Part shown: positions 1 through 11,128 of the stretch, in pieces
Position numbering within the stretch: the first letter of the stretch is position 1
How the letters are laid out: every line of letters starts with the position of its first letter
Source: Tulasnella sp. 424
Lineage: Eukaryota > Basidiomycota > Agaricomycetes > Cantharellales > Tulasnellaceae
Assembly: GCA_019633425.1 (NCBI GenBank)
Contig: WSUB01000116.1
Span: forward strand, 62,001 to 126,000
DNA: 64,000 nucleotides
Direction of reading: 5' to 3'
The notes under the pieces: model-generated
The model's database searches: none
Told to the model about the DNA's origin: nothing
Seen by the model: only the letters and a program-made list of their open reading frames with translations
Program-made: the position numbers and the translations under genes

Positions 1-979
1 CAGAGACCTTCCAGACGTGTACCACTTCGTTGCGATGACCTACGTGGGTATTGCTCAGTGGATTATGCCGATAGCCTAACCCAGAATGCACGGACCTTGT
101 CGCCATCAGGATGGAAACGAGCATCGGATACCCATCTATACGTCTCGTTCGTGACTCTGTGAGCTTCAGACCTTCCTTCCCGTAGCAGCCGCCTCTGACG
201 TCGGTCGTTGTCTTCCTTCAACCCTTCAGCCAACCGACGCTCATCTTCCTCCTCGTGGGCCAAGGCCTCCGACAGGCTTTGGCTGGGTGAGGAAACATCA
301 CGATCATATGACCGTAAAGCTGCTGTTTGGCAGCCCCTCCAGGGCATCGCCCAGATATTTTCAGTTCCGAGGCCTGCGTCCGAGCGGAAGACTAGCTTCC
401 TGCCATCCGGAGAGAAGTGCGGGTCTGAATCCCATGGAACCCCGAGAAGGATTGGATAGGCTCGCCATCGGGTCCGGTCATCCGAATTTTGTAGGGCACC
501 TGATGGCAGGCAGTACAGGTCGCCTACGGCCCGTAAATAGAGATGAGCGACCGAGTATGGGAGGGGGATTGCTTCGACATACCTAGCATGTCGAATACGA
601 TTTCTCCTTCGGAAGATACATCGAGCCGTAACCACGTTCCCTCTTCGACATCGTACTTGAGCTTCCTAGGATGAGGAAAGTCGGTGGAGATATCCCAAGG
701 TTGCTGAGGCCGAATGGGCCATATATCGTCCTTCCAGCCGTATGCTTTGTCCTCTTTCACGCCGGGTAATACTGAGTTGGAAGCATGGTTCTGGCAGGGT
801 GTTGTGACGAAGGGACTGGGGATGTGAGGGTGGAGAAGAACGAAAGCTGCACCGATTGCAATTGCGGTTTTCACAACGAACCCGCGTCCGTTTGCCTTCT
901 GCAAGGTTGGCTCCTCTTCATTGCTCACCCCAAACGCCTTCTCTGACGAATTGTGTGGTGAGGGGAGCGACGGCTCCAT
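1..979 (-). CDS. PD40/TolB-like beta-propeller amidohydrolase, N-terminal part (runs off the left edge)
   Basis: Three exons read on the minus strand: 979-583, 523-96 and 39-1, with introns 524-582 and 40-95 (GT-AG). Residues about 35-55 form one hydrophobic helix (signal anchor). A beta-propeller follows, with PD40-type strands such as PHFSPDGRKLVFRSD and DARFHPDGDKVIATKWY, the latter completed across the second intron. The region from KDDIWPIRPQQPWDIS to the propeller is typical of large fungal secreted or anchored proteins that carry a TolB-like propeller before a metal-dependent amidohydrolase domain; that catalytic domain would lie outside the window. An acidic coiled segment (EALAHEEEDERRLAEGLKED) is inserted in the propeller. 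The family assignment rests on recalled similarity; the substrate is unknown. Confidence 0.75.
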
Positions 980-1945
980 TTGGGGGGCGACAAGTGTGCT
1001 CGGATTGGGAGTAATGTGGTCTCAACCTGGGATATTGTGGGCAAGGAACGTAGTGAGAGAGCAGGGAGGGATCCGTGGTTGAAGGGAGCGGGACGAGGCT
1101 GCAGATGGTCGAGGTGAGACGAACAGGGAATGCGCCTGGGAATTGGAAGCAAACAACAAAACGATCGGCACTGAACGCCGGCTCGCCATACATCCCAACC
1201 GCATGAAGCACATTGATATTGTAGCGGTGCAGGAACCAGTCCCCGATTCTACAAATGACCGTATTCGAACATCTTACATGGAGGGTAGCGTTTCCCTGGC
1301 AGGACGCTGAGCAGACTTTGTTCCGATGGACCGTTGAAAGAACTATATCGTCATATTTCCAGAACTTCGCATGCGCAGTATGTAGTGTGATAATAGCCGC
1401 AATACCATATCTCAGAGGAGCCAATACCTTGACCTGTTTAGGTCTTCAGCGGGACGGATACGTGATATCTTTTCTGATAGGGCCCAAGGTGCTGCTACCA
1501 TTTAATCAAGCGCTGCCTCGTTAACCTCAAGCCACTCAGATTCACAGGAAACAGCCGTCGAAGTTTGAAGCGCTCGCGAACGTTTTCTCTGGCACCCAAG
1601 ACTTGAACTCCTGATCGAGCTATAGAAACGAGTAGCTCTTTGTAGGCAGCAAAGAAACAAAATAATATTCAAAAACAGGAAACCCGCCCAATCGTTTGAG
1701 AATAAATAGAATGCGTGAATAAGGGATTAGTTATAATAAGAAGGGACGGGGTAGAAAAGATGTGCAAAAGACAGGCTTGGGGATATATATGAAGAGGAAA
1801 CAAAAACCAGGTGGTGACCGAAAAAAAACAAAGAGGGAAACGAGTTCGAGGCAAAAAGGAAAGGAGAAAACCAAGTCCTTGGGATTATATCAGACGAAGT
1901 GAGTAGTTTAAGCAGGTCTATAGAAAGAGCAGAAGCAGTTCACAG
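980..1945. other. Intergenic, about 1 kb
   Basis: No convincing gene was seen. The reading frames here have no recognisable domain and no good splice sites. The 1660-1900 part is strongly purine-rich on the plus strand and probably includes the 3' UTR of the coiled-coil gene that ends at 1946; the rest is presumably the promoter of the propeller gene. Confidence 0.5.
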
Positions 1946-3147
1946 TCAGACATCGTGACGAAGACTTGAAGGAAGTGGCACAAACCTACGAGTGCGGGTT
2001 GACCCGCTCTTGAACCACTCGGTAGGAGCTGGAGCCCTGGCGTGTTTGTCGGAGACCGACTCCGAACAGCTGCTCTCATCGCTCGGTGCTTGGAAAGTTT
2101 CAGGAGCTGCCGTTTCCAGCTCATGCTCCGGTCCTCCCTTCGAGTTGGTCTGAGTCGCTTGTTTAGCCGCCGTGCAGACTGCCTTCAAGAACGGACCCAT
2201 GCAGTCGGCGCACGCAGGGTATTTCAGCCGGTACTGCCGATCGTTGGCGTCGACGATGTGGAGTTGTACTAGCGCTTTTTGAAGCGCTTGGACATGGAGG
2301 AGGTCGGATCGTGCCGTCAAGTCGAGAAGATCGGCTTCCAAGTCGGCGTTCTCTTTCTCCAGCGCATAGCAGGCTTTGGTTCGCGCGCTCTCTGCTTTCC
2401 GGTGCCGCTCACGCTCGTTGAGGAGCAGCTCCTCTGTCCTCGCGTGACTGGCGATTTCCTCTGCCAGTCGATCCTCGGCGAGCTTCCGTGCCGCCTTTTC
2501 AGCTTCGCGTTCCTCGGTCAACGCAACGGCAAACTCGAGATCGTCTATCCTATTGGTGACCGCTGCGATGTCATTGGCGAGGGGCGGAGAGTTGGGTGTG
2601 GACGGGGCTGGCGAATTTGAGTAAATGGTAGCGGGTGTCGTCGCAGTAGACCGCGGTAGTGTGAGCCGAGCAAGGTCGGCGGTCGAGAAAATCGAGTTGG
2701 GGAAGGAGGATGGCGTTGAAGCGGCTGAGGGCCTAGAAAGACCGGTGCCTTGGTACGTCGTAGGGCAAGGGCGCTAAACGACGAGGGGAAGTGGTTGGTG
2801 AGTCGAAGACAAGTTAGGGACACTCCGCATCGTCACCAACCTGATCATGAGAATCCACTGGAAGTGTATGGTTTGCTTGAGTTTGATGATGTTTCTCTTC
2901 AACCTGGCTCGAGATCATCAGCATCGTCACTTGAAACGGTTTGAACGACCAGACTTGGTGCCGAAATCACCTTTGGCGACAGACGAAGCGCTCGAAGGAC
3001 TGTTTGAAGTCTCGAGGGCTTTTTAGAGGGGGTTGTAGCGGTGGGAGTGGTGAGAGCGGTTTTAGGCTGCGATCGCTCTTGTGTGAAAGTTCGAGCAGCG
3101 GACTTGGTGGCGGAGAACTTGAAGCTTGGAAAGGCGGGGAAGAACAT
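1946..3147 (-). CDS. Coiled-coil protein of unknown function
   Basis: A model with exons 3147-2971, 2903-2841 and 2773-1946 gives 355 residues. Both introns are 67 nt, with donors GTGATT and GTTGGT and acceptors CCAG and TTTAG. The N-terminus is basic and Ser/Thr-rich. The middle is low-complexity Ser/Pro/Thr. Residues about 160-245 form a long charged coiled coil (for example LTEEREAEKAARKLAEDR) with heptad-like Leu/Ala spacing. The tail is acidic and Ser-rich and ends RFVPLPSSLRHDV. The exon-3 frame is open and sharply amphipathic, so that exon is solid; the first two exons rest on splice signals and an open frame only. No named family was recognised; a structural or scaffold role is an inference. 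Confidence 0.55.
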
Positions 3148-3968
3148 GGCAATCGGTGAAGAGTCAAGATGGAGGGAAGTTCAGATTGAGAGCAAGGGAA
3201 GGAGACGTGGATGCAAGGTAACGAGTACGAGGGCGAGGGCAAGAGTGCAGGAACGTCAAAGGTTGCGAGAAGACGAGTTGCAGAGTAGCTGTATATACCA
3301 GTCCTCCTCCTTTGCCACGAGGTAGTCGGACGTATTCGAATCTGGGCGTACATCGCCCCTGTCGATCTTTAGTCTGCGATTCAATCGACGGTCGGAGAGC
3401 GACGAGACAGCTTCGTGCTCTTTTGCCTGAACGTCGGCTGTTCGCTCAGTTGCAGCTTCTCGACCACATGACAAGATAAAGTGTGTGCGAGCAAAGGCTG
3501 GGGGACGTGCTGAGAAGATGCGTGACGCGAGTGGGCGATGCGGGGCCGGGGATTGAGTCAAGAAGTAAACAATAACGGAGGCAAAAAGTCCCCCACTTTC
3601 CGCCGACTGCCTTGACGTTTTGAAATTCCCTCATGGAGGCAGATTCCACGTATCTTACTGATAAGATTTAAGGTGTCAAGATTCGCTTTGCTGCTCGCTT
3701 CACCGTCAGTTTACTCTGCCATTGAAGCTTGAACAACTAGAGACAGAGTCGAACACAGTGATAGACCTTTCCTCTTGCCGTCCACGCTGTCACACCTGGG
3801 GGAGCTGCTCGGGGCTATTGATAGCGCTTGTCCACAAATCATGCGACGAAACACGGAACACGCATTCGACTTCGACAAAACCCTCTCCCACTACGTAGAA
3901 TTGGAGAAGATGGAACACACCAGAGGCCATGATGCTTTCAATTACACGGACACGATAATGATGACAAG
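3148..3968. other. Intergenic, about 0.8 kb
   Basis: Upstream region of the coiled-coil gene and 3' flank of the kelch gene. A TATA-like GGTATATACAG lies near 3290-3300 on the minus strand, about 145 bases before the proposed ATG at 3147. Short reading frames on both strands look like chance. Confidence 0.4.
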
Positions 3969-6927
3969 CTACCTTCTATTACGACTTGTTGTAGCAACCT
4001 GTCCGCCGCTGGCTCCGACTCTCTTGATCTCCTCTTCGTCAAGGCCAGCCTCTGCAAGGATCCTCTCCACCTCCTCGAGAATAGGTTTGTAGGAAGCTGA
4101 ATTAAATACTGGATACTGAGCTTACGAGAGCATGAGGTAGAACAATGGCCACTTACCGTAACGTTCCTCCGCCAAAGCGAACCCGTCTCGGCGTAGCAAT
4201 TTTCCTTTATTGTCGCTGTTTGCATGGGCTGTTTGAGCCCAATGGTCCTCTGAGGCATGCATTAGAGATCGCTCAGCTACGTCGATGATCACTTACTTGA
4301 ACGGGCATAAAACATTGCAAGTGTCTCGCCAGGGAGTGGGGTACTTATCTGCTCCTCCGCCGATCTTGTGGTATCTTTCGACGACCCAAGAAATTCGTTG
4401 GCCTTAGCTCTCAGTTTCACTTGATTATCCTACGCGAAACATTAGATTAGATCGCCGATTCATGATGTCCACCTCACCTCAGCAGGATCGGGTTCGGCAG
4501 GCAATGCTTCACTCGCACCAGCCTCTACCTCTGCATCAACACCGGGCTCATCTTCGGCTTGACCATCTCCTTCGCTTTGATCTTCGTCGTCGTCGTCGTC
4601 GTCGTCGCCGCCGTCATCATCCCCTTCGCTGTCGGACTCTGCATTCTGATCAATGGTAACGTCAAGCGGACGGAGGCACGTAAACGTATCCATCTTGTCT
4701 AGTTGGATCGACCAGAAGTCGTCCAAGGCTGGTTTATCTCGGAGATTAGCACGTGACTGAGCTTATCATTGTCAAGCCGCTCACTATACTCCTTCGGTCC
4801 GTATTCGTAGATCCCTCCGTATCTAGAGTAATTTTGTTAGTCTAGAGTCCAGCGAGACACTTGGTGCAGCATCTCACATGTATAACGTATTTCTCAACAC
4901 AGCAAGCATTGCGTTGTAGCGTTGGAAGGGCATCAGAGGCTGGTCCGGGTCGTCTGACATTGCGAATATAGACTGTAGCGTTGGTTCCGTCGGGGCCGGA
5001 CTTGTGGCTGGCGTAGCTTCGTTGTCAGAAACCGTGTCCTCCTCCTCCCCCTCCTCGTCCTCATCTTTTCGAGTCTTGGCATCAAGTTAGCCGTAACTTA
5101 CTTAAGATGTGATGTTAGGCAGAAGACGCACCCAAGCAGCCGCCGCTGCAGGCTTTGCCTTTTCTTTTTTTTGTCCTCCCATTTTCTTCTTCTTCTTGAG
5201 GTTCATGCTAACCCACCTTCCATTGCCTGTGGTTTGGTACCCGAACCTTTTCCCTTTGTCAGTTCTGATCATTTCCCTGCCGGAAGCCGTCCTCCCACAT
5301 GTCGTTGTAGAAAACACTGTCAAGCTGCTCTTCATCCTTATCCACGTCGCTAACGCCTCCAAAAAGCACTCCTTGGGCTTTTGCAGCCCAGAGGGCCATA
5401 GAACAGCCACTTCGAGCAGGTGCTGGCGCATATCCGATTTTCTTGCGCTTCTCCCATTTGATTTCTTTGGTATTCATCGACATCCTAACGGAGTAAGGTC
5501 AGAGGAGTCAGGTTGAACATATTTGACTGACGCACTTCAAGAACCAAGTGTCTTCCAAAGCAACGCCAACTGGCCTTTTGCCTTTATCGTAAGTTTTGGT
5601 ATAACCCCCTGCGAAGGTGTAGCATTCAGCTTCAAAGTAACTCAAGCAATCGAGCTACGAACCATGTAATATCACGCCTTCCGCGATAGGTAAGAAGCTA
5701 AGAGCATATTTAGACTTGATGACCCATCACAAGCTGAAGACTTACGAGAAGCCACTTCTCGAATGGGGCTGCCTATCATTGTGGCCAAAGTCCACCTGAA
5801 TCCATTTATACTCCTGCGTGTCGAACAGCCAAAGGTCGTTCAGGTAATTAGCTGGCATCGATATTAGCGCTTTTCCGTTTTAGAAATAATCAGGAAATGA
5901 CCACGAACTCCTGACGCCGATGTCAACGAAACCTCCGAATAGCACAATAAAGTGCTTCCAAAGGACCATCCGGTGTCCCGACCTTGCAATAGGCTTGACC
6001 TTGGTTTCAATGCGGTCCCATGAGTGGGTTGCAATATCGAACACCCAAAAGTCTCTATAGGGTAACGAGTTAGAGGCTCTTCGCAGATATATATAGGGGC
6101 GTAAGACGCATGCCTAAAGTGGTGGAATGTATTTTGAGACAGGGATGAAAACTCGCCGCCTACGAACCCGCCAGTCTGAGTCAGAGAGCCTAGTGGCAGG
6201 CCTTTTCTCGACTAACCAAAAAGAAAGAGCTTCCCTCCGCCAGCAGGAGATGCAACCACGCTGTGAGCGGACCTGGGACCTGGGGAGTTGGGCGATGTGT
6301 AGCAGCGCCACTCGTCCTGACTCAAACATAGGGAAGGGTAAGCTACATCCCGTGCGTCAAACTACGCGCCAAAAAGTACAGGGCAACGATTCATGGAGCA
6401 TACCTTCTCAGGTGAGTACCTATACACGTCATTGTAGAAATGCTAATGGAAGCTTTCAACCCTAAGAAGTGACCGAACGTGAACGGAGACGAACCGCTTT
6501 CCCATCCTCAGAAAAGTACTCTCCACCAATGAACCTAGGACAGATGGCTATGAGAAATTAGAGCACAGCGAGATTGGATTATATCTACCAAAGGTGGTTT
6601 CCACTTGGACATGGCGTCAAGGTCGCATTGGCTCGCCTTGTAGGAGGACCGGCGACCGTCTCTTCGTTGACTTTGTGCTTTGCCTCCCATTCTTTGGCAA
6701 GCTGAGTGTTTTAAGATAGATAGCTGAGAAGTTGCAAGAAGTTCGGAGAGAGTTTGCTTTACTTTCTCGAGAATTGCATCCAAGTCTTCGTCGTCGTCGG
6801 CGCCACCACGTGCTGGTGCCCCTTTGGTTTTCTTTGTCTCGCGTTTCTCGGCTTTCTTCTCGGCCTTTGCCTTCTTTGCCTCTTTTGCTTTAGCCTTATC
6901 GGTGGATGCTCCTTTCTTCTTAGCCAT
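3969..6927 (-). CDS. Kelch-repeat protein, KLHDC4/Kel3 family
   Basis: Multi-exon gene from ATG 6927 (MAKKKGASTDKAKAKE, a Lys/Ala-rich basic coil) to TAG 3969. The N-terminal acidic ADDDEDLDAILEKV is followed by kelch blades, including PRSAHSVVASPAGGGKLFLFGGEF, KWEKRKKIGYAPAPARSGCSM-type and YIYGGIYEYGPKEYTLDDFW. A C-terminal helical region ends AEAGLDEEEIKRVGASG. Introns I could place include 4097-4156, 4250-4296 and 4430-4477. A poly-Asp tract near 4580-4620 is coded by a GTC/GAC microsatellite. Kelch propellers are protein-binding platforms; the KLHDC4 family has no agreed biochemical role. The order and spacing of blocks fit the whole family length, so the gene looks intact. Confidence 0.85.
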
Positions 6928-7151
6928 CCTTGATTGTTACTGGATCTGGCGGGGACGGCAGGATGAACATCGATGTGGGAAGCAGATTCACACTATGGAC
7001 CGACGAGCCTCGGTTGCCCGGACCCAACATCCATCCAGCAATAAGTGCTTTTCACCGGAGTTTCACATACGCAGGGAAGCAATCGTAAGTGATGGAATCC
7101 TCTGGCATATTTTCAATATATCGTTATCGCGGTCTACGAACAGCTTGTTAA

Positions 7152-7966
7152 TTAATTTATGGAGCGTTTGATTTGTGTCAATGTGCAATTTTGTCCATAC
7201 GGGATATCCGAACCCGTTTGCAAATAAAGAAGATATTCGTTAGTGACAGACGTTGAACAAGCCAGGAACCAATCCTGAGCCCCCCAGGGACTCGAGGATG
7301 TAACACCCCAGTCCGTGCGCGACCAATAATCGCTAACGAGAACTCCAATCTCGAACTTCAAATCCTTGTAGGATGCGGTCGGATTGTTGGAGTTATCGTA
7401 GACATTTAGGTAGGTCTTGTACTGGCAACCAGGTCCAGGCTCGATGAGGTAGGCGGTGTTTGCGGAAAGTAAGAGAGGATAGCTGTAGCCGGGGCTATTG
7501 AGAACGGCTCTTCCATCTGTTTACATGATGTCGTCAGAGAATGGCTATGAAAGAAAACCGTTATGGACCCACCACTTCGTTTACGCATCTGCAGGGAATA
7601 TACCGGAGTGTTTGGAGTCGAGGCTTTTACCGGAGCTGAAGTATATGTGGGAAGATTGGTGAAGCAGGTAACGCTCGCGCTGGTGGTGGTTGTCTTGCTG
7701 GCGGGTGTGGTTAGCGTGGAGGTTGTAGATGTAGTGGTTGCCGGCAAGCATTGGCTAAACCCTGGTCCGAAAACAGTATTCTTAGCAAATGGATATAATG
7801 AATGACTTAAGTACTTGCAATCATTCGCCCGTGTACAGACTCCGGCGTCGCACGTGGTAGCTCCCGTCCATCCAATGCCACCGCATTGGCCCCATAGGGG
7901 TGAGCCAGCCTGAGCAGCACCAATAATTGAGGCTGTAATAATAACGGATAGAACGAGATTATGCAT
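7152..7966 (-). CDS. Secreted CBM1 protein with unrecognised C-terminal domain (copy A)
   Basis: Exons 7966-7819, 7761-7573 and 7516-7152 give 233 residues. The signal peptide (LVLSVIITASIIGAAQA) leads directly into a family 1 carbohydrate-binding module (WGQCGGIGWTG to NDWFSQCLP) with the usual four-cysteine pattern and aromatic face, expected to bind crystalline cellulose or chitin. A short Thr/Ser linker follows, then a C-terminal domain of about 130 residues with AQDWFLACST, LYLQTGSDIPYGQNC and TQIK. The genes at 14736 and 16347 share this domain. The first intron (7762-7818) has a GC donor (GCAAGT) instead of GT. A TATAAATA box lies 40 nt upstream of the ATG. The C-terminal domain was not recognised as a known catalytic family. 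This copy is the most diverged of the three and lies 6.8 kb from the other two. Confidence 0.85.
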
Positions 7967-8006
7967 GGCTATGCTGGTAAAGTTTTCATCTTTCTGACTC
8001 GTTCAG

Positions 8007-8014
8007 TATTTATA
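8007..8014 (-). promoter_or_regulatory. TATA box of CBM1 copy A
   Basis: TATAAATA on the minus strand, 40 nt before the ATG at 7966. The same octamer occurs 43 nt before the ATG of copy C. Confidence 0.65.
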
Positions 8015-8775
8015 CGCTGTTGGAGGAAGTCCCAAAGAGGGCCCTAGCGGTGAAAGTGTTTCTAATGCCAAGAAATCTCGAAGCCCCGATGGGAGAATAC
8101 CGCCAGGGTTTCGGCAAAGCTCGAGTCCTCGCTCCGCCTGGGACGGGTGGCTTACATCTCGGTTCGAATCGCGTCCTTCCTCGGGACCGATTATCACTTC
8201 GCAAGTTCAAAGTTTAGTCAAGGCAGTGCAGGGTGTGGGCAAAACGTTCGGGCTCACCTCGGTCGCAACCGGACATGTCTTTCTACGTGCTTGCTGTTTG
8301 ATAGGTTCCAGACAGGAAGGGACTTGTTGTGCTTCAAGTCATCAGTCAATCCATAAGCCAAGGGAGCTGAGCTGATGTTCCGATTATTCTACGAAAGACA
8401 AGTTCATATTGTAAGATCTAGAACGGCAGGTATGCCCGTTGACTTTGATTTCCGGGAATCGGTGCTTACTTCTGTCAGTAGAATGTAACGAGGGTAACTC
8501 GATGAAGAAAAGGGAGAGGACGGACTGCAGAAACGGAGCCATTAGATTTCCAAGTTCCTGATGCGGCTTCACGTTGATTAGCGGAGGGATTGCTTTCCGA
8601 CTTTTGTTAGCCAGTCGGGGCTCGGCCATGGTCGCATGGATGAGATCTCCGCTACGTGGTAAAGTCAGCCGGGGACCCCGCAGTCGTACGTCAGACGAAC
8701 GAGACCCCCATCAAACAATCCCAAATCTTACCTCGCGGCTGCTGGACTCCTCGAGGTGCACTGTGGGCGACCACA
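8015..8775. other. Intergenic between divergent CBM1 copy A and lunapark
   Basis: Shared upstream region of two divergent genes. No gene, tRNA or repeat could be supported. Short frames on both strands show no domain. A GGTTCGAATC near 8160 looks like a Pol III B box but has no cloverleaf around it. Confidence 0.4.
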
Positions 8776-10379
8776 ATGATTTGGCCTTTCTCAAGGTGGT
8801 TCGGAAAGGTAAGCACATCCCACGCCTTAACTCCTTTCAGTCGCTAACCACTTACATCCTCACTTCCATGGTCCTCCTCCCACGTATCTCCATAACATTC
8901 GGACAGAAGGACGACCCCGACGACTATGAACGGGTCTTAGCTAGTCTCTCTCTCAGCATATCTTCCGCCCAAACACGCTTGTCTGAAATCAGGCTGAGGG
9001 AAAGAAGGTCAACTTTGTTGGTCACGTTGTATGCGATCGGGTTCTGGATGCTCTACGTTCTCCTGTGGTGGACAGTCCTCCCTCGCTATCAACTCTGGGC
9101 CTATCACTCCAGAGATGATAGAGCGATTCAAAGCATTATAAAAGGCGTACCAGCTGTGGTGGGACCTATCTTGTGAGTAACGACTGGCAGATTTGTCGTT
9201 TCTTTCAATCTGAACTGACGCTTGCTTTTGTAGCATTCTCTTTATTCGGCGCCTAGTCCAACTCTGGTACGCTCGAAAAGGGGATCAAGAAGGTTAGCCT
9301 TGGGGCAGCATATCACTTCGTGGGCGTTGTGCTGAATCTCCTTGTAGAAAAACAGCTCAAGGCACTCATGGCCGAACAACGCACCAAGATTGAGGAAATC
9401 AAAAAGAAGACAAATTATTACTCTACTAAGAATCTATTGGATAGATACGATGACTCTCCTTCTCGAAAGGTATGTAAACGCCTCCAGCCTAGTGCACGAG
9501 TTGCTGACTTTAGGATGACGTCTTCAGCAATCCGTACCCGGAAACGGGCCTAGCACCCCTATCGCACCTGGAGGTCTGCGTCAAAGGCAGTCGGCCACAA
9601 TGAATGGCGCACCAGCCGCGACGACACCAGTAGCACCACCTGCCCTTCATGGGCAAGCACGTGTTCCTGCTACTCCGAATAGACCTTCTCCGCTGCAAAA
9701 TACCCAGCTTCTGCAGCGTACGTCAAAACGGCTGTCGAGAATCAAATTTGATTTGACGTCATTTTCAATTATAGCCACCCCACAGCAGCTACCACCTCCC
9801 CGAAAACAATGGTTCGACAAGGTAGCTGACGCTCTCTTGGGTGAAGACACCGACCCCTCCAACTCTAAGTTCGCGTTGATTTGCGAGAACTGCTTCAATC
9901 ACAACGGACTGGTGAAGGAGACCGAATTCGATGACATGAGTGCGTGATTTTACCTTCGAACCAGTGCCCGTCGCGAGCTCACAGTTACCACCTGCTGCGC
10001 CTCTTCTTCTGCAGAGTACGTCTGTCCCAAGTGCGGTCACTTCAATCGGTCTCCGAAGCAAAAGCGTGAGCTTGAAGCAAAACACGCTCGTGGTGGCCGT
10101 GCACTCCGAGTCGGTAACCGGAACCAAGAGTCCCCTCCACCCACAGCCATGTCATCTTTCCCCAACTCTCCTGAACCCTACAGGTCTCGCTTTGGAGATC
10201 AAACGTTCTCTGGATTGTCGAACATTCCTGAGCCCTCACCGTCGCCAAGTGACCGAGACAGGTCAAGTAGCCGACCAAGGGGGGACGACGAAGACGGTGA
10301 CGCCGAGATGCGGAACGTAGCCGATAGTTCTATTGGAGAAGTGGATCAGGGTGTTGGTTCGGCCATAAAAGTCGACTAA
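8776..10379 (+). CDS. lnp1: Lunapark-family ER junction protein
   Basis: Seven exons: 8776-8808, 8907-9172, 9234-9292, 9348-9469, 9528-9717, 9775-9939 and 10015-10379. The lengths sum to 1200 nt, 399 residues in one frame. Domains in order are MIWPFSRWFGK, a coil ending QTRLSEIRLRERRSTLL, TM1 (about residues 55-75), TM2 (GVPAVVGPIFILFIRRL), a cytosolic coil (QLKALMAEQRTKIEEIKKK), a Pro-rich stretch, and the lunapark zinc ribbon CENCFNHNG ... YVCPKCGHFN (two CxxC pairs, 4 Cys). The tail is disordered and acidic. Lunapark proteins stabilise three-way junctions of the tubular ER and counteract atlastin/Sey1; both termini face the cytosol. All key features are present. Confidence 0.93.
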
Positions 10380-11128
10380 CTAAATACAGAACGGACTCTA
10401 CAGCGTATGCCGAGCAAACTGGCTACTTTGGCGCCTCTCAACTTCCTTTTTATTGTAATAGCAGTCTTGTTGTGGAACAGATTCGGTCGAAAGACTTTTA
10501 AATTTGACCCTTCTACGCTTGACTCTAACACTCAGCTACACTAGGTACTCTGGGGTCACGACTAATTTGAGATTGAATCGAGGAATATCATCGTCCAGTA
10601 TCCACGATCGCGTACGGTGACCTCACTTCGTGATACTGGTGGAGAAACAAGCCCGAATGCACGATTCTACACGCATGAGCTGTTACTGATCTCGACGATT
10701 CTAACCCCAAATTTCAGGTCCAGGAGAAAAACATATAGTACGATTAAGCTTACATCTCTCTACACCTTGACTGCATTGACGTTCTAATGCGGAAAGGTGT
10801 GTTTGCTCAATCAGTGGTTCCCAGTTATTCGAAGCTGTCCTATGTTTACCACAGTCGGACCACCCCTTGCTGTTACTCCTCCAGCTCAGTAGAGCAATCC
10901 TTAAAAATGCTTATACGCAGGCTCGAATGTGCTTGTGTTCCACGTTACTTCATGCTTTCGACGGGCAGACCATTGTGTGTTGAGAAAATATCATTAACCG
11001 ACGCCATCACTCACTCAGGAGTACAAAACTAAAGACCACTCTTAAGTGCTAGTTTCCCCGACCTTCATGAAATCATCTAATCCCGATGCACAGGTAGGCT
11101 GGGGGAACCACTGGATGCGCGAAAGAAA
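10380..11128. other. Intergenic between convergent genes
   Basis: 3' flanks of lunapark and the MFS permease. An 81-codon frame at 10787-11032 shows no domain, no splice context and an odd composition; I read it as chance. Confidence 0.4.

Noticed and set aside
918..1424. 168-codon minus-strand frame next to the propeller gene
   Set aside because: It overlaps the true first exon in another frame and has no protein-like pattern.
1575..1650. Possible tRNA on the minus strand (T-arm-like GGAGTTCAAGTCTTG and a GAGCTA/TAGCTC hairpin)
   Set aside because: The T stem does not pair in the standard register and no acceptor or D arm could be formed.
8140..8190. GGTTCGAATC, resembling a Pol III B box
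   Set aside because: No A box at the right distance and no cloverleaf.
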